NCBI GenBank assembly: GCA_031292275.1
Contig: JARLHL010000074.1
Span: forward strand, 1-64,000
Length of the DNA: 64,000 nucleotides
Reading direction: 5' to 3'
Origin: Desulfocapsaceae bacterium
GTDB lineage: Bacteria > Desulfobacterota > Desulfobulbia > Desulfobulbales > Desulfocapsaceae
The notes beneath the pieces were generated by a model. The model saw nothing but the letters and a program-made list of their open reading frames with translations. It searched no databases and had not been told where the DNA came from. Of the stretch, positions 9,081 to 18,106 are shown in pieces; within the stretch, counting starts at the first letter, position 1; every line of letters starts with the position of its first letter. The position numbers and the translations under genes were made by a program.

Positions 9081-11114
9081 ATGACTAAAGAGAAACAAGT
9101 TATCGAAACATCAGAAGCCCAAATAGCCGTTCACTGGCAGGAAGAGGAATATTTTCACCCGTCCCCAACGTTCATCGGTCAGGCCAATCTCACCGACGAA
9201 TCCGTCTTCGAGCGCTTCAGCCTTGATAACTTTCCTGATTATTATACAGAATATGCTGAACTTCTTACCTGGTATAAATATTGGGACGAGGTATTTGATG
9301 CAAGCGATGCGCCCTGCTGGAAATGGTTTAAAGGCGGCCTCCTCAATGCAAGCTACAATTGCATTGATCGTCATCTGAAGAAGAATAAAAATAAAACAGC
9401 CATCCACTTCGTCCCCGAGCTGGAGACTGAGCCCATACAGCATATCACCTATCAGGAACTCTACGTCAGAGTAAATGAATTTGCCGCATTATTGAGAGAT
9501 TATGCACAGCTCAAACGCGGAGACAGGGCAACTATCCATATGCCGATGTCAGCCGAGCTGGCGATCTCCATGCTTGCCTGCGCCCGACTTGGCGTCATCC
9601 ATTCTGTCGTATTCGGCGGTTTTTCAGCCAGCGCATGTGCCGACCGGGTCGTCGATTCCAACAGTCGCGTCCTGATCACCATGGATGCTTACTACAGGGC
9701 CGGAAAGCTCCTTGATCATAAGATCGTCGATGACGAGGCATGTCAGATTTCGGCAGAACAAGGGCAGAAAATCGATAAGATGTTGATATGGCAACGCTAT
9801 CAAGGAAAAATCAGTACAAAGGGACCGCTAATTGAAGGACGAGACTGCATAATCAACCAAAAACTGAAACATTACTACGGCAAGCGGATAGAGCCTGAGA
9901 AAATGTTGTCGGAGGAACCGCTCTTCCTGATGTATACAAGCGGCACAACGGGCAAACCCAAAGGCTGCCAGCACGGCACCGGCGGATATCTTTCCTATGT
10001 GACCGCAATGTCGAAATACATCCAGGACATCCATCCTGAAGATGTCTACTGGTGTATGGCCGACATCGGTTGGATCACCGGCCATTCCTTCATTGTCTAC
10101 GGACCGCTGGCCCTCTGCGCCTCGACCGTCATTTATGAAGGCGTTCCCACCTATCCGGACGCCGGACGCTGCTGGAGAATCGCCCAGGATCTGGACGTCA
10201 ACATCTTCCATACCGCCCCCACGGCAATCCGGGCCCTGCGAAAGGTAGGCCCCGACGAGCCTGCTAAATACAATTATAACTTCAAACATATGACCACGGT
10301 CGGCGAACCAATCGAGCCTGAGGTCTGGAAATGGTACCAGAAAGAAGTCGGCAAGGGAAAGGCCGTCATCGTCGATACCTGGTGGCAGACGGAAACCGGC
10401 GGCTTTCTCTGCAGCACGGTTCCCGGTATCAGCCCGATGAAACCGGGCAGCGCCGGCCGCGGCGTCCCCGGTATCCATCCCGTTATTTACGATGAGGACG
10501 GTAATGTCCTGCCTCCCGGATCAGGAAAGGCCGGAAATATCTGCATCAAGAATCCGTGGCCGGGTGCGCTCCAGACCGTATGGGGCAACCGCAAACGCTT
10601 CGTCGATACTTATTATGCCAGATATTGTAAAAATCCGGACAGCAAGGACTGGCGTGACTGGCCATATCTGGCCGGCGACGCCGCGGTGGAAGCGGCCGAC
10701 GGATATTTCCGTATCCTCGGCAGGATTGATGACGTCATCAACGTCTCCGGCCATCGCCTGGGGACCAAAGAGATCGAGTCGGCGGCCCTGACTGTCCTGG
10801 AGGTGGCGGAGGCTGCTGTTGTTCCGGTTGCCCATGAAATTAAGGGAAAAGAGCCGGATCTCTACGTTGCTTTAAAGCCCGGCTTTCAGGCTTCCGACGA
10901 GATCGCTCAGAGGATCAACGACGCCATCTGCAATCAGATCGGCAAAATTGCCAAATGCAGAAAGGTCTGGATCGTACCCGACATGCCGAAGACCCGCTCC
11001 GGCAAGATTATGCGACGCGTACTGGGCGCCATATCGAATCATGGCGACGTCGGTAATGTCATGACCCTGGCAAATCCTGAAATTGTAGAAGAAATCAAAA
11101 AGATGGTCGGCTGA
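9081..11114 (+). CDS. acs: acetyl-CoA synthetase (acetate--CoA ligase, AMP-forming)
   Basis: Converts acetate, ATP and CoA to acetyl-CoA via acetyl-AMP. The ANL-superfamily P-loop MYTSGTTGKPKG is present, as are the DTWWQTETGG block and the C-terminal motif PKTRSGK. The lysine of that motif is residue 642 and is the residue reversibly acetylated in characterised Acs enzymes. The start at 9081 is chosen because AAAGGAG lies eight bases upstream; an ATG at 9063 would contain that ribosome-binding site inside the gene. Length is 677 residues, slightly longer than typical. acuC/acuB lie divergently upstream, which suggests post-translational control by deacetylation. Confidence 0.97.
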   Translation: MTKEKQVIETSEAQIAVHWQEEEYFHPSPTFIGQANLTDESVFERFSLDNFPDYYTEYAELLTWYKYWDEVFDASDAPCWKWFKGGLLNASYNCIDRHLKKNKNKTAIHFVPELETEPIQHITYQELYVRVNEFAALLRDYAQLKRGDRATIHMPMSAELAISMLACARLGVIHSVVFGGFSASACADRVVDSNSRVLITMDAYYRAGKLLDHKIVDDEACQISAEQGQKIDKMLIWQRYQGKISTKGPLIEGRDCIINQKLKHYYGKRIEPEKMLSEEPLFLMYTSGTTGKPKGCQHGTGGYLSYVTAMSKYIQDIHPEDVYWCMADIGWITGHSFIVYGPLALCASTVIYEGVPTYPDAGRCWRIAQDLDVNIFHTAPTAIRALRKVGPDEPAKYNYNFKHMTTVGEPIEPEVWKWYQKEVGKGKAVIVDTWWQTETGGFLCSTVPGISPMKPGSAGRGVPGIHPVIYDEDGNVLPPGSGKAGNICIKNPWPGALQTVWGNRKRFVDTYYARYCKNPDSKDWRDWPYLAGDAAVEAADGYFRILGRIDDVINVSGHRLGTKEIESAALTVLEVAEAAVVPVAHEIKGKEPDLYVALKPGFQASDEIAQRINDAICNQIGKIAKCRKVWIVPDMPKTRSGKIMRRVLGAISNHGDVGNVMTLANPEIVEEIKKMVG

Positions 11115-11142
11115 TTCCAGGCACGTCTGGGTCTAGCCCATC

Positions 11143-11186
11143 AAAAAAAGGCGGATGGACACGTATCTTGGCCATCCGCCTTTTTT
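11143..11186. terminator. bidirectional intrinsic terminator between acs and a response regulator
   Basis: Perfect 9-bp stem GGCGGATGG (11150-11158) / CCATCCGCC (11172-11180). It is flanked by seven A's on the left and six T's on the right, so it can terminate both converging transcripts. Confidence 0.88.
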
Positions 11187-11218
11187 ATGAACATTTCCGA
11201 AACATCTTCCGGAAATAC

Positions 11219-11902
11219 TTAGAATTCCTCAAAAGGGACAAAACCGTTTCTGACGGCAAAGTTGACCAGATCAACAGTATTTTTCATATTCAGTTTCTGC
11301 AGCAGTCGCGCCCGGTGGTGGTCTACGGTCCGGGAACTCAGGCGGAGTTTCTCCGCCATTGCCTTGCTGGTGAACCCGGCGACAACTAGGCGCAGGATCT
11401 CCTGCTCCCTGCCCGTCAAGCCTTTGAAGGGGCTGTCCTGCTGGTTGCGATGGGCAGTCAGTACATCATCAGTAAAATCATCGGCGAGGAGCGGTGAAAG
11501 ATAGGTCTTCCCCTCCTGAATTTTTTTGATGGCCACCAGAAGTTCTTCGCCGGAATCGCCCTTCATCAGATAACCGTCCGCGCCCGCCGACATGGCGCTG
11601 TAAAAATATCCCATAGTCTTATGCATGGTCAGCATCAGAATCTTGATTCTCGGGTATTTGCGCTTCACAAGACTGACAGCCTCAATCCCCGACAGTTTTG
11701 GCATCATAATATCGAGGATCAGCATATCAGGGACATTTTTTTCAAGTTCTTCCAACAACTCCTTACCATTACCAGCTTCACCGACAACCTGGAACTCCGG
11801 AGTCTGGTTGATGATATTTTTGATTCCATGTCGGATCAGCACATGATCATCGGCCAGTACGATTGTGTATGTTTTTCGCTCCGACGCCACACTCAACCTC
11901 AT
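11219..11902 (-). CDS. NarL/FixJ-family response regulator
   Basis: A 227-residue two-component regulator. The receiver domain occupies about residues 12-130, with D19/D20 in the acidic pocket, the phospho-acceptor D64 (LILDIMMPK), and the conserved T and K positions. A LuxR/GerE-type HTH follows (LTGREQEILRLVVAGFTSKA, about 160-225). No histidine kinase is adjacent, so it is an orphan in this window. It converges on acs. In Vibrio and Pseudomonas, acs is controlled by CrbS/CrbR, whose regulator is also of this class, so control of acetate metabolism is a reasonable but unproven guess. Confidence 0.93.
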   Translation of the reverse strand: MRLSVASERKTYTIVLADDHVLIRHGIKNIINQTPEFQVVGEAGNGKELLEELEKNVPDMLILDIMMPKLSGIEAVSLVKRKYPRIKILMLTMHKTMGYFYSAMSAGADGYLMKGDSGEELLVAIKKIQEGKTYLSPLLADDFTDDVLTAHRNQQDSPFKGLTGREQEILRLVVAGFTSKAMAEKLRLSSRTVDHHRARLLQKLNMKNTVDLVNFAVRNGFVPFEEF

Positions 11903-12538
11903 CTATGTCTATGCGAGAGCCATTCTCTTCATACAGTTGGGCGCAGTTATTGCTCCGATGAGCAAATAACTAAAATATCCAACGATTATTTGCATTGAAC
12001 AGCAATTGAAAGTTTAATGACTTCAACATCAGATCAATAAGAAAGGGAAAGACCGTCCATCTCTGCATTATCGGCGCGACTATCCAATTTTCAGCCGTTT
12101 TCAATTCGCAATTGCCTCTTTCTTTCCCCGTTTACTTTCGAGTGATCGTTATTATATAAACAGAATTAAAGCTATTGCCGACAGTAGGGCCTCTGTTCTC
12201 GACAGCTGTTACAGAGTGTGGCCGCAAACGGTTTATGTAATGAAGCGTTTAATACACTGCCATGCCATACTGAAATGACGAGCTTACATATTTTGCTGTG
12301 GCTGGCCAGTTGAGTCCAGCAATGCTGGTTTATGTGTCTTCTGACAGCATAATGATCATTTTTATTATTCTCAAGCAAAGATACAGGCAGTAATAAACCA
12401 TTTCCGCAGACAAGGCGTTTCTCAAAGAGGTTGTCGCTAACCTGCGCTCACCCCGAACCGAAACAGGCTGATACTGGATTAGACCGCCCAGTTCGGCCAT
12501 CATCCTCTTCATCAATCCTGAAATGTATAGCCGAATCA
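11903..12538. other. non-coding region between response regulator and ygiQ
   Basis: About 630 bp upstream of two divergent genes. I see no tRNA, no recognisable riboswitch and no protein frame with support. The right part, 12431-12538, is open in the ygiQ frame from a TTG, but those 36 residues resemble nothing in the family and are probably untranslated. Confidence 0.45.
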
Positions 12539-14314
12539 ATGCAACGCCACATTCCACTTCCGTATCTCCCCACTTCAGGCCAGGAATGTAAGGCCCTGGG
12601 CTGGAATTTTGTCGATATTATCCTGGTCACGGGTGATGCCTACATCGACCACCCGTCCTTCGGTGTCGCCCTGATCGGCAGACTCCTGGAAAGTCACGGG
12701 TACCGAGTGGCAATCCTGCCCCAGCCCCATTATGACCATCTGAAAGATTTCCGGCAGTTTGGCCGCCCCCGTCTTTTCTTTGGCATCACCGCTGGCAACC
12801 TGGATTCCATTGTTGCAAATTATTCAGGCAACGGCAAGGTACGGACAACTGACGCCTATTCGCCCTCAGGGAATCCCTGGTTTGACCAGGCGCAGACCAG
12901 AAACAACCGCCGCCGTCCCGATAGGGCTGTAAGCCTGTATGCCAATCTGGCGCGTGCCGCTTTCAAAGATATTACGGTGATTTTAGGGGGTGTAGAGGCG
13001 TCTCTTCGTCGCTTTATCCACTATGATTATAAACAGGACCGGCTGCGGGGCTCTGTACTTACCGACGCCAAGGCAGATCTTCTGATCTACGGCATGGGAG
13101 AAAAAAGCGTTATTTTGACGGCGCAGGCGATCGCTGAAGGCCGGACATTGAATGGCATCCCTGGTACCTGCAGACGCATGACCGACAGGGAAATGGCCGC
13201 ACAATTCCCCAATATGGTTTCCCCTGCACAAGTCAGCAGCCTGCAAATCCTCCCCTCATGGGACGACATCGCAGCCAGAAGAGATGCCTTTATGGAGGCG
13301 GAGCGAACCGTGGATCGCCAGGCGAGAAGCTGTTCTCAGGACATTCTGGCCCAACGCCAGCAAAATACATGGCTTGTCCAATATCCGCCGCCCCCTCCAC
13401 TCTCCACGGAGGAAATGGATGCGGTTTATGAATTGCCCTTCTCCAGAAAACCGCATCCCGGCAGTCCGGACATCCCGGCCTATCATATGATCCGGCATTC
13501 CATCACCATTGTCAGGGGATGTTCAGGAAATTGCTCCTTCTGTGCCATTTCCAGGCATCAAGGGCCTGTCGTAAGCAGTCGCAGCAAAGAATCGATCGTC
13601 AGGGAGGCGGCTGCTGTTCGAAACATGGATGACTTCAGGGGAACGATAACGGATCTCGGAGGTCCGACCGCCAATCTATACCAGACAGCCTGCTCCCAGA
13701 AAAAGTGCAGCAAGCACGACTGCCTTTATCCTGAAATTTGCCCTCATCTTCACCTTGACGCGACGGCTCTCATCAAGGTATTACAGGATGTCTTGGCCAT
13801 AGAGGGAATCAATCATGTCTTTATATCATCAGGACTGCGTATGGAACTCCTCCTGCAATGCCCGTCGCTGCTGGAGGCACTTATCAGGGATCATCTTCCA
13901 GGCTCAATTAAAATCGCTCCAGAGCATACGGAGAACGATATCCTGTCTCTGATGCACAAGGAATCCCATCAAAAACTCTGCGATTTCATCAATCTTTGCC
14001 GGAAAGTCGCCAAAAGCATCGGGAAAGAGATTCATTTCAACCCCTATATAATCACAGCGCATCCCGGCTGCACTGTACAACATAGCAGAAGAATGATACA
14101 CAAGTTGGCAAAATTAGGGATTCAGGTCAGGCAGTTCCAGGATTTCACCCCGACACCCGGGACATTGTCCACGGCCATGTACGTCACAGGCCTGCATCGC
14201 GATTCTAAGGCCCGTATTTTTATCCCAAAAAATCAATCCGAGAAGAAACGTCAACGGCAGATCCTGGAAGAGAACCGTCCTCTGACACCCGAGAAGGCCA
14301 AAAGGCGTCCATAA
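12539..14314 (+). CDS. YgiQ family radical SAM protein
   Basis: A 591-residue radical S-adenosylmethionine protein of the YgiQ family, whose reaction is unknown. The N-terminal block ALGWNFVDIILVTGDAYIDH is the family hallmark. The [4Fe-4S] cysteines are C328, C332 and C335 in GCSGNCSFCAI. A later Cys-rich stretch (CSQKKCSKHDCLYPEICPHL) is typical of the family. The ATG at 12539 is preferred because family members begin a few residues before the 'LPTS...ALGW' segment. It is monocistronic and converges on the polysaccharide operon. Confidence 0.92.
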   Translation: MQRHIPLPYLPTSGQECKALGWNFVDIILVTGDAYIDHPSFGVALIGRLLESHGYRVAILPQPHYDHLKDFRQFGRPRLFFGITAGNLDSIVANYSGNGKVRTTDAYSPSGNPWFDQAQTRNNRRRPDRAVSLYANLARAAFKDITVILGGVEASLRRFIHYDYKQDRLRGSVLTDAKADLLIYGMGEKSVILTAQAIAEGRTLNGIPGTCRRMTDREMAAQFPNMVSPAQVSSLQILPSWDDIAARRDAFMEAERTVDRQARSCSQDILAQRQQNTWLVQYPPPPPLSTEEMDAVYELPFSRKPHPGSPDIPAYHMIRHSITIVRGCSGNCSFCAISRHQGPVVSSRSKESIVREAAAVRNMDDFRGTITDLGGPTANLYQTACSQKKCSKHDCLYPEICPHLHLDATALIKVLQDVLAIEGINHVFISSGLRMELLLQCPSLLEALIRDHLPGSIKIAPEHTENDILSLMHKESHQKLCDFINLCRKVAKSIGKEIHFNPYIITAHPGCTVQHSRRMIHKLAKLGIQVRQFQDFTPTPGTLSTAMYVTGLHRDSKARIFIPKNQSEKKRQRQILEENRPLTPEKAKRRP

Positions 14315-14365
14315 ACAGGAAGCGGAAGAAGGCGAAACAGAAGGGACAGGCAATCAGGGATCCCG

Positions 14366-14384
14366 CCCCCTCATCAGGAGGGGG
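14366..14384. terminator. GC-rich hairpin between convergent genes
   Basis: CCCCCTC (14366-14372) and GAGGGGG (14378-14384) form a 7-bp stem with a 5-base loop in the gap between ygiQ and the BY-kinase gene. There is no T run on either side, so it may be an RNA-stabilising or Rho-assisted end rather than a classical terminator. Confidence 0.45.
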
Positions 14385-14420
14385 TGCCGTCAGGCAGGAA
14401 AAAGCATACAAGAGAATGAT

Positions 14421-15308
14421 TTATTTTGTTTTCTGGTGCGTATAATCGTAATGGTAATGATCATAATAGTTAAGCACTTTTGATTCGATAATGTTACTTT
14501 TGAAACCGTTGAAAACGATACCGACAATCTTGTCCTTGCCAATATTATCAACCAATCTCTTGACATGGGCGCGTCCCGAAGCCCCCCATCTGACCACTAG
14601 GACAACACCGTCAACCTGCTTCGCCAGGACCGAGGTCTCAGAGGCGGCCTGAATTGGCGGACTATCAAAAATTATAAAACGATCATCATAACGGGACGAA
14701 AGTTCTTGAACCAGGCCCTCCATACGAGCCGAGCCTAAAAGTTCTGAGGGATTAACAGGAGGCCTGCCGCTGGAAAGAAGGCCGAGCTTATCCACCGATG
14801 TTTTCTGTATGACTTCCGGGACTTCACATTTTTTCTGCAGATATTCCGAAATCCCCGGTTCATTGCCCAGACCGAAGAGGCCCGCAAGCGTCGGCCGCCG
14901 GAGATCACAGTCGACCACCAGACAGTATTGGTCCATACCGCGGGCAAGGGATATTGCCAGGTTCGCACAGACAAAGCTCTTTCCTTCTCCGGGAGCAGTA
15001 GAGGTGACAAGGATTGTCTTCAGTTGCCTTTCCCCATCCGATGGGTGAAGAATCCTGCTTCTCAGAACTCGGAACGACTCAGAGAGCTGACCTGAAAACC
15101 CAGCGACCTTAAGCAGTCTTTCATCCCAATGGCCGGTCTGAGGTATTTTCCGGGTCGAAGATCGCTGCATTTCTCTTTCTGCCGATCCCGGACGCTGCTC
15201 TTCTCTGGATGTCTTCTGCTCGGTGCCCAGTCCTGTTGCGCCGGCGTCAACGCCTTGGCTGTATCCTTCTTCCTGGGATTTTTCCAATGCTTTAAAAACT
15301 TTTCCCAT
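14421..15308 (-). CDS. cytoplasmic BY-kinase (CpsD/CapB type tyrosine autokinase)
   Basis: A 295-residue bacterial tyrosine kinase that regulates polysaccharide assembly by autophosphorylation. Walker A is APGEGKS (K110), Walker A' is LVVDCDLRRP (130-139) and Walker B is FIIFDSPP (211-218). The C-terminus ends in a tyrosine cluster (Y281, Y282, Y285, Y287, Y289), the expected phosphorylation sites. There is no membrane segment; the partner membrane protein is the Wzz-like gene two genes upstream. The N-terminus MGKVFKALEK resembles the autokinases of exosortase/PEP-CTERM polysaccharide loci, but no exosortase is in the window. Confidence 0.93.
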   Translation of the reverse strand: MGKVFKALEKSQEEGYSQGVDAGATGLGTEQKTSREEQRPGSAEREMQRSSTRKIPQTGHWDERLLKVAGFSGQLSESFRVLRSRILHPSDGERQLKTILVTSTAPGEGKSFVCANLAISLARGMDQYCLVVDCDLRRPTLAGLFGLGNEPGISEYLQKKCEVPEVIQKTSVDKLGLLSSGRPPVNPSELLGSARMEGLVQELSSRYDDRFIIFDSPPIQAASETSVLAKQVDGVVLVVRWGASGRAHVKRLVDNIGKDKIVGIVFNGFKSNIIESKVLNYYDHYHYDYTHQKTK

Positions 15309-15329
15309 ATCAACTCACGCTGGTATTTT

Positions 15330-16304
15330 TTAATGTTTATACAAGAATTTGCTTATGGTTGTCCCGATGGAGCGCAGCTGGTCTGGAAAAACAAAAATAA
15401 CTGTAAGCATCATCAATGAGAGCACAACACAAACAAGCACCAACCGTTTCTTCTTTCCCTTGTCTTGAGAGAGCGGTAAAAGGTCAAACGTGGCTGTGTC
15501 TCCAGGGAGATGCAGCTCATTTACGCATTCCGTGATAATCGCCTCATCAACCGTCAACTTCTCCTGCGCAAAACCACTCAAGAGAGCATGGTCACTTAAA
15601 ATGTTTATTAACCGCGGGTTTCCATGCGTCGTCAGATGAATAAGCCTCACCGCCTCTTCAGAAAATAATCCGGTGTTAACAGCCCCGGCCTTGTTCAATC
15701 TGAAATGGATATACTGTTCAGTATCCTCCCGGGTAAAAGTATCAAGATGAAACCGAATACCAATTCTCTGGCGCAGGGGAAGGAGGCGCTCATGGGCCAG
15801 GCGATCGAGTAATTCAGGTTGGCCAACCAGAAAGATACTGAGCACATTATGTCCGTCTCCAGACAAATTCGAGAGAAGCCTGATTTCCTCAAGAAGCTCA
15901 ACCGGAAGGACGTGAGCCTCGTCTATAATCACCAGAATTTTGGAGTCATCTTCATACGATTTCTGCAACATCTCTGAGAAATCCTGAAGAAATTTCACTT
16001 TATTCTCAAAATTCGGCAGCCCGAGTTTTGAAGCAAGAAAATAAAGGAACTCTGATGCCGCCAGAATTGGATTGGATAGCACACATACCTTTACCGAGGG
16101 CTTCAGAGATTTGACCAAGACATTTATCAAGGTTGTTTTCCCTGTCCCCACTCCTCCGGTCAACAACAGGAAACCCTTGTTTGAAATGATCCCGTATTTG
16201 AGTGTTGCCAGCCCTTCCTTGTGGACCTCGCTGAGGAATAATACCTCTGAGTCCGGAGTCAACTCAAAAGGATTCCGCTGCAAGCCGTAATATTGCTTAT
16301 ACAT
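15330..16304 (-). CDS. ExeA/GspA-like AAA ATPase of polysaccharide locus
   Basis: A 324-residue protein with an ExeA-type ATPase domain: Walker A GGVGTGKTT (50-58), Walker B ILVIIDEAH (about 123-131) and the downstream sensor region GQPELLDRL. A single hydrophobic segment near residues 286-307 anchors the C-terminus in the membrane. Such ATPases are standard parts of XrtA/PEP-CTERM-associated exopolysaccharide loci; their exact mechanical role is unknown. The gene overlaps the end of the Wzz-like gene by eight bases and precedes the BY-kinase gene by 21 bases, so the three form one operon. Confidence 0.9.
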   Translation of the reverse strand: MYKQYYGLQRNPFELTPDSEVLFLSEVHKEGLATLKYGIISNKGFLLLTGGVGTGKTTLINVLVKSLKPSVKVCVLSNPILAASEFLYFLASKLGLPNFENKVKFLQDFSEMLQKSYEDDSKILVIIDEAHVLPVELLEEIRLLSNLSGDGHNVLSIFLVGQPELLDRLAHERLLPLRQRIGIRFHLDTFTREDTEQYIHFRLNKAGAVNTGLFSEEAVRLIHLTTHGNPRLINILSDHALLSGFAQEKLTVDEAIITECVNELHLPGDTATFDLLPLSQDKGKKKRLVLVCVVLSLMMLTVIFVFPDQLRSIGTTISKFLYKH

Positions 16305-17901
16305 TCAAATTCCCTTCACCGAGCTTGAGAATTATCTGCCCATGCTGCCAGCAATAAACAAAGGCGATCCCCAACATAACTACGCAGAGGGAGAAGGCAA
16401 TCGACCACATGAGCGATATTCTTTTTTCCCGGCGGGTCTCTTTCTCCGTATAAATAAAAGGTATTGAGCAAACGACAGGTATGCCGAGAGTCCCTTCCAC
16501 ATCCTCCATATCTTTGAAGGATGAATCAAGGAAAGCCTCTCCCAGGGCAAGCCCGCAGCCTGATATCAGGCCCAGTCCAATGGCAACCCCCATTATTTTG
16601 TAAAAATCAGGCCATACCGGTTTCTCCGGCATCCGGGCACCATCCTCAATCTTGAACTGACTTCCTTTCTGCTTCTGCTCAAGGTGCATCACAGAATCGG
16701 CCTGCAGATCCTGAGCAACCAAAAAATCGTAGTGTTTCTTCAATTCACCGTATTCGCGGGTAATCGCAGCCCATTCAGCCTCCCGGTTGGGTGCCTCTGA
16801 GACCCAGTCCTGATATTTTTTTATAAGAGTATTTGTATGTTGTTTTTCTGTATTCAAGTTGGCAGAGTCTATCTCAAGCTTCTTCATCTGCATTGTCAAC
16901 TCGTAGAGGATCGGGTCCAGTTCCACGCCGGCTCCCTTCTTCCCTGTCGCTCCGCCTGCTCCGGAGCCAACCGTTTTTTCGAGTTTTTCAATAATCCGTT
17001 GGACGCGAATAACTTCCGGATGTTTATCCGTATATTTCAGCAGGAGCGAACTGTAGAGCGCTCTCATCCGCTCGAGCCGCTGCGCATCTGTTTCTCCCGG
17101 CAGGCCGTTCTCCCTGGAATTCAACTGCAAAGCATCGCTGCTTGCTGCGGTTTTTTGCGCATAGAGGATACTTTTCCTGGTGTTGATCTGCTCTTGAAGC
17201 ATGACCTTTGTCCGTTCCAGGTCTTGAATATTACTCTGTTTAGTCTGAGCCTGCTGCTGAAGCGCAACGAGTTGGGCGAGATTGCTCTCCCGCTGGTCAG
17301 GCATTTCGTTGTAATACTTCAACTTATATTCCCGCATTGCATCTTCTTTTTTGTCGAGGACGACTTTTGCCATCTGGAGCTCGTTCTTGGTATAGGAAGA
17401 GGTCTCAGTGGCGCGCTCCTCCCGATACCGCAAATTTTCCTCAATGAATTTCGAAGCCAGAGAATTGGTCACCTTGACGACATCCCCAGGCACACTTGCC
17501 TGAAAACTGATGCGAAAGGTATCTCCCGACGGCGAAGTTTTGATCTCAATATTTTTTCGCATCCTGTCAACCACATCCTCCATTGGCATCTTGTTTCTGT
17601 CGACCCCGTAGAGGTTAAACTGCTTGATGACATTTTCCAGATTGGTCCGACTGGTCACAATCTGAGAAAGGGTACTTACCATTTCCCGGACCTTTTCCTG
17701 GACATCAGGAGACATCCTGGCTGGATTGACCTTCTGCTCCTGATAGCTGAGAAGAGCTGTGGCACGATAGGATTTTGGTATAATTGCGGTCATGGCAAGC
17801 CCGATCGCAATGCTCAATAGCAAGGTCGCAAAAATAAGGGCCTTCCTGCGATAAACAATATCGACATATTTTCTAAGTTGCTGACTTTGTTTTAAATCCA
17901 T
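16297..17901 (-). CDS. polysaccharide chain-length determinant (Wzz/Wzc-N type)
   Basis: A 534-residue inner-membrane polysaccharide co-polymerase. One membrane helix lies near the N-terminus (KALIFATLLLSIAIGLAMTA), followed by a long periplasmic coiled-coil-rich region. A second helix sits near the C-terminus, preceded by the proline-containing stretch ARMPEKPVWPDFYK seen in Wzz proteins. It controls chain length of an exported polysaccharide and should activate the separate BY-kinase. The ATG at 17901 (MDLKQSQQ) is preferred over one 24 bases upstream. First gene of the three-gene operon. Confidence 0.92.
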   Translation of the reverse strand: MDLKQSQQLRKYVDIVYRRKALIFATLLLSIAIGLAMTAIIPKSYRATALLSYQEQKVNPARMSPDVQEKVREMVSTLSQIVTSRTNLENVIKQFNLYGVDRNKMPMEDVVDRMRKNIEIKTSPSGDTFRISFQASVPGDVVKVTNSLASKFIEENLRYREERATETSSYTKNELQMAKVVLDKKEDAMREYKLKYYNEMPDQRESNLAQLVALQQQAQTKQSNIQDLERTKVMLQEQINTRKSILYAQKTAASSDALQLNSRENGLPGETDAQRLERMRALYSSLLLKYTDKHPEVIRVQRIIEKLEKTVGSGAGGATGKKGAGVELDPILYELTMQMKKLEIDSANLNTEKQHTNTLIKKYQDWVSEAPNREAEWAAITREYGELKKHYDFLVAQDLQADSVMHLEQKQKGSQFKIEDGARMPEKPVWPDFYKIMGVAIGLGLISGCGLALGEAFLDSSFKDMEDVEGTLGIPVVCSIPFIYTEKETRREKRISLMWSIAFSLCVVMLGIAFVYCWQHGQIILKLGEGNLNV

Positions 17902-18106
17902 AATAATTGAGTAATTTAGGCCCAATGATAGTCATTGAGCAAAGAATGGTTGAAAACTCCCCCGCGGATACTCACAAGTACTATCTCATATTTTTCACAC
18001 TGTTACAAATTCTTAATGAGAATTGAGGAAATTATACATCCTGAACACGACAACAAACAAGCCCGCCTTAGTAATAGCGTAACGAGAACCCCATTTTTCA
18101 GGTATC

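Noticed and set aside
16837-17820. 327-codon open frame antisense to the Wzz-like gene
   Set aside because: Composition is that of a reversed coiled-coil gene; no start signal or family resemblance.
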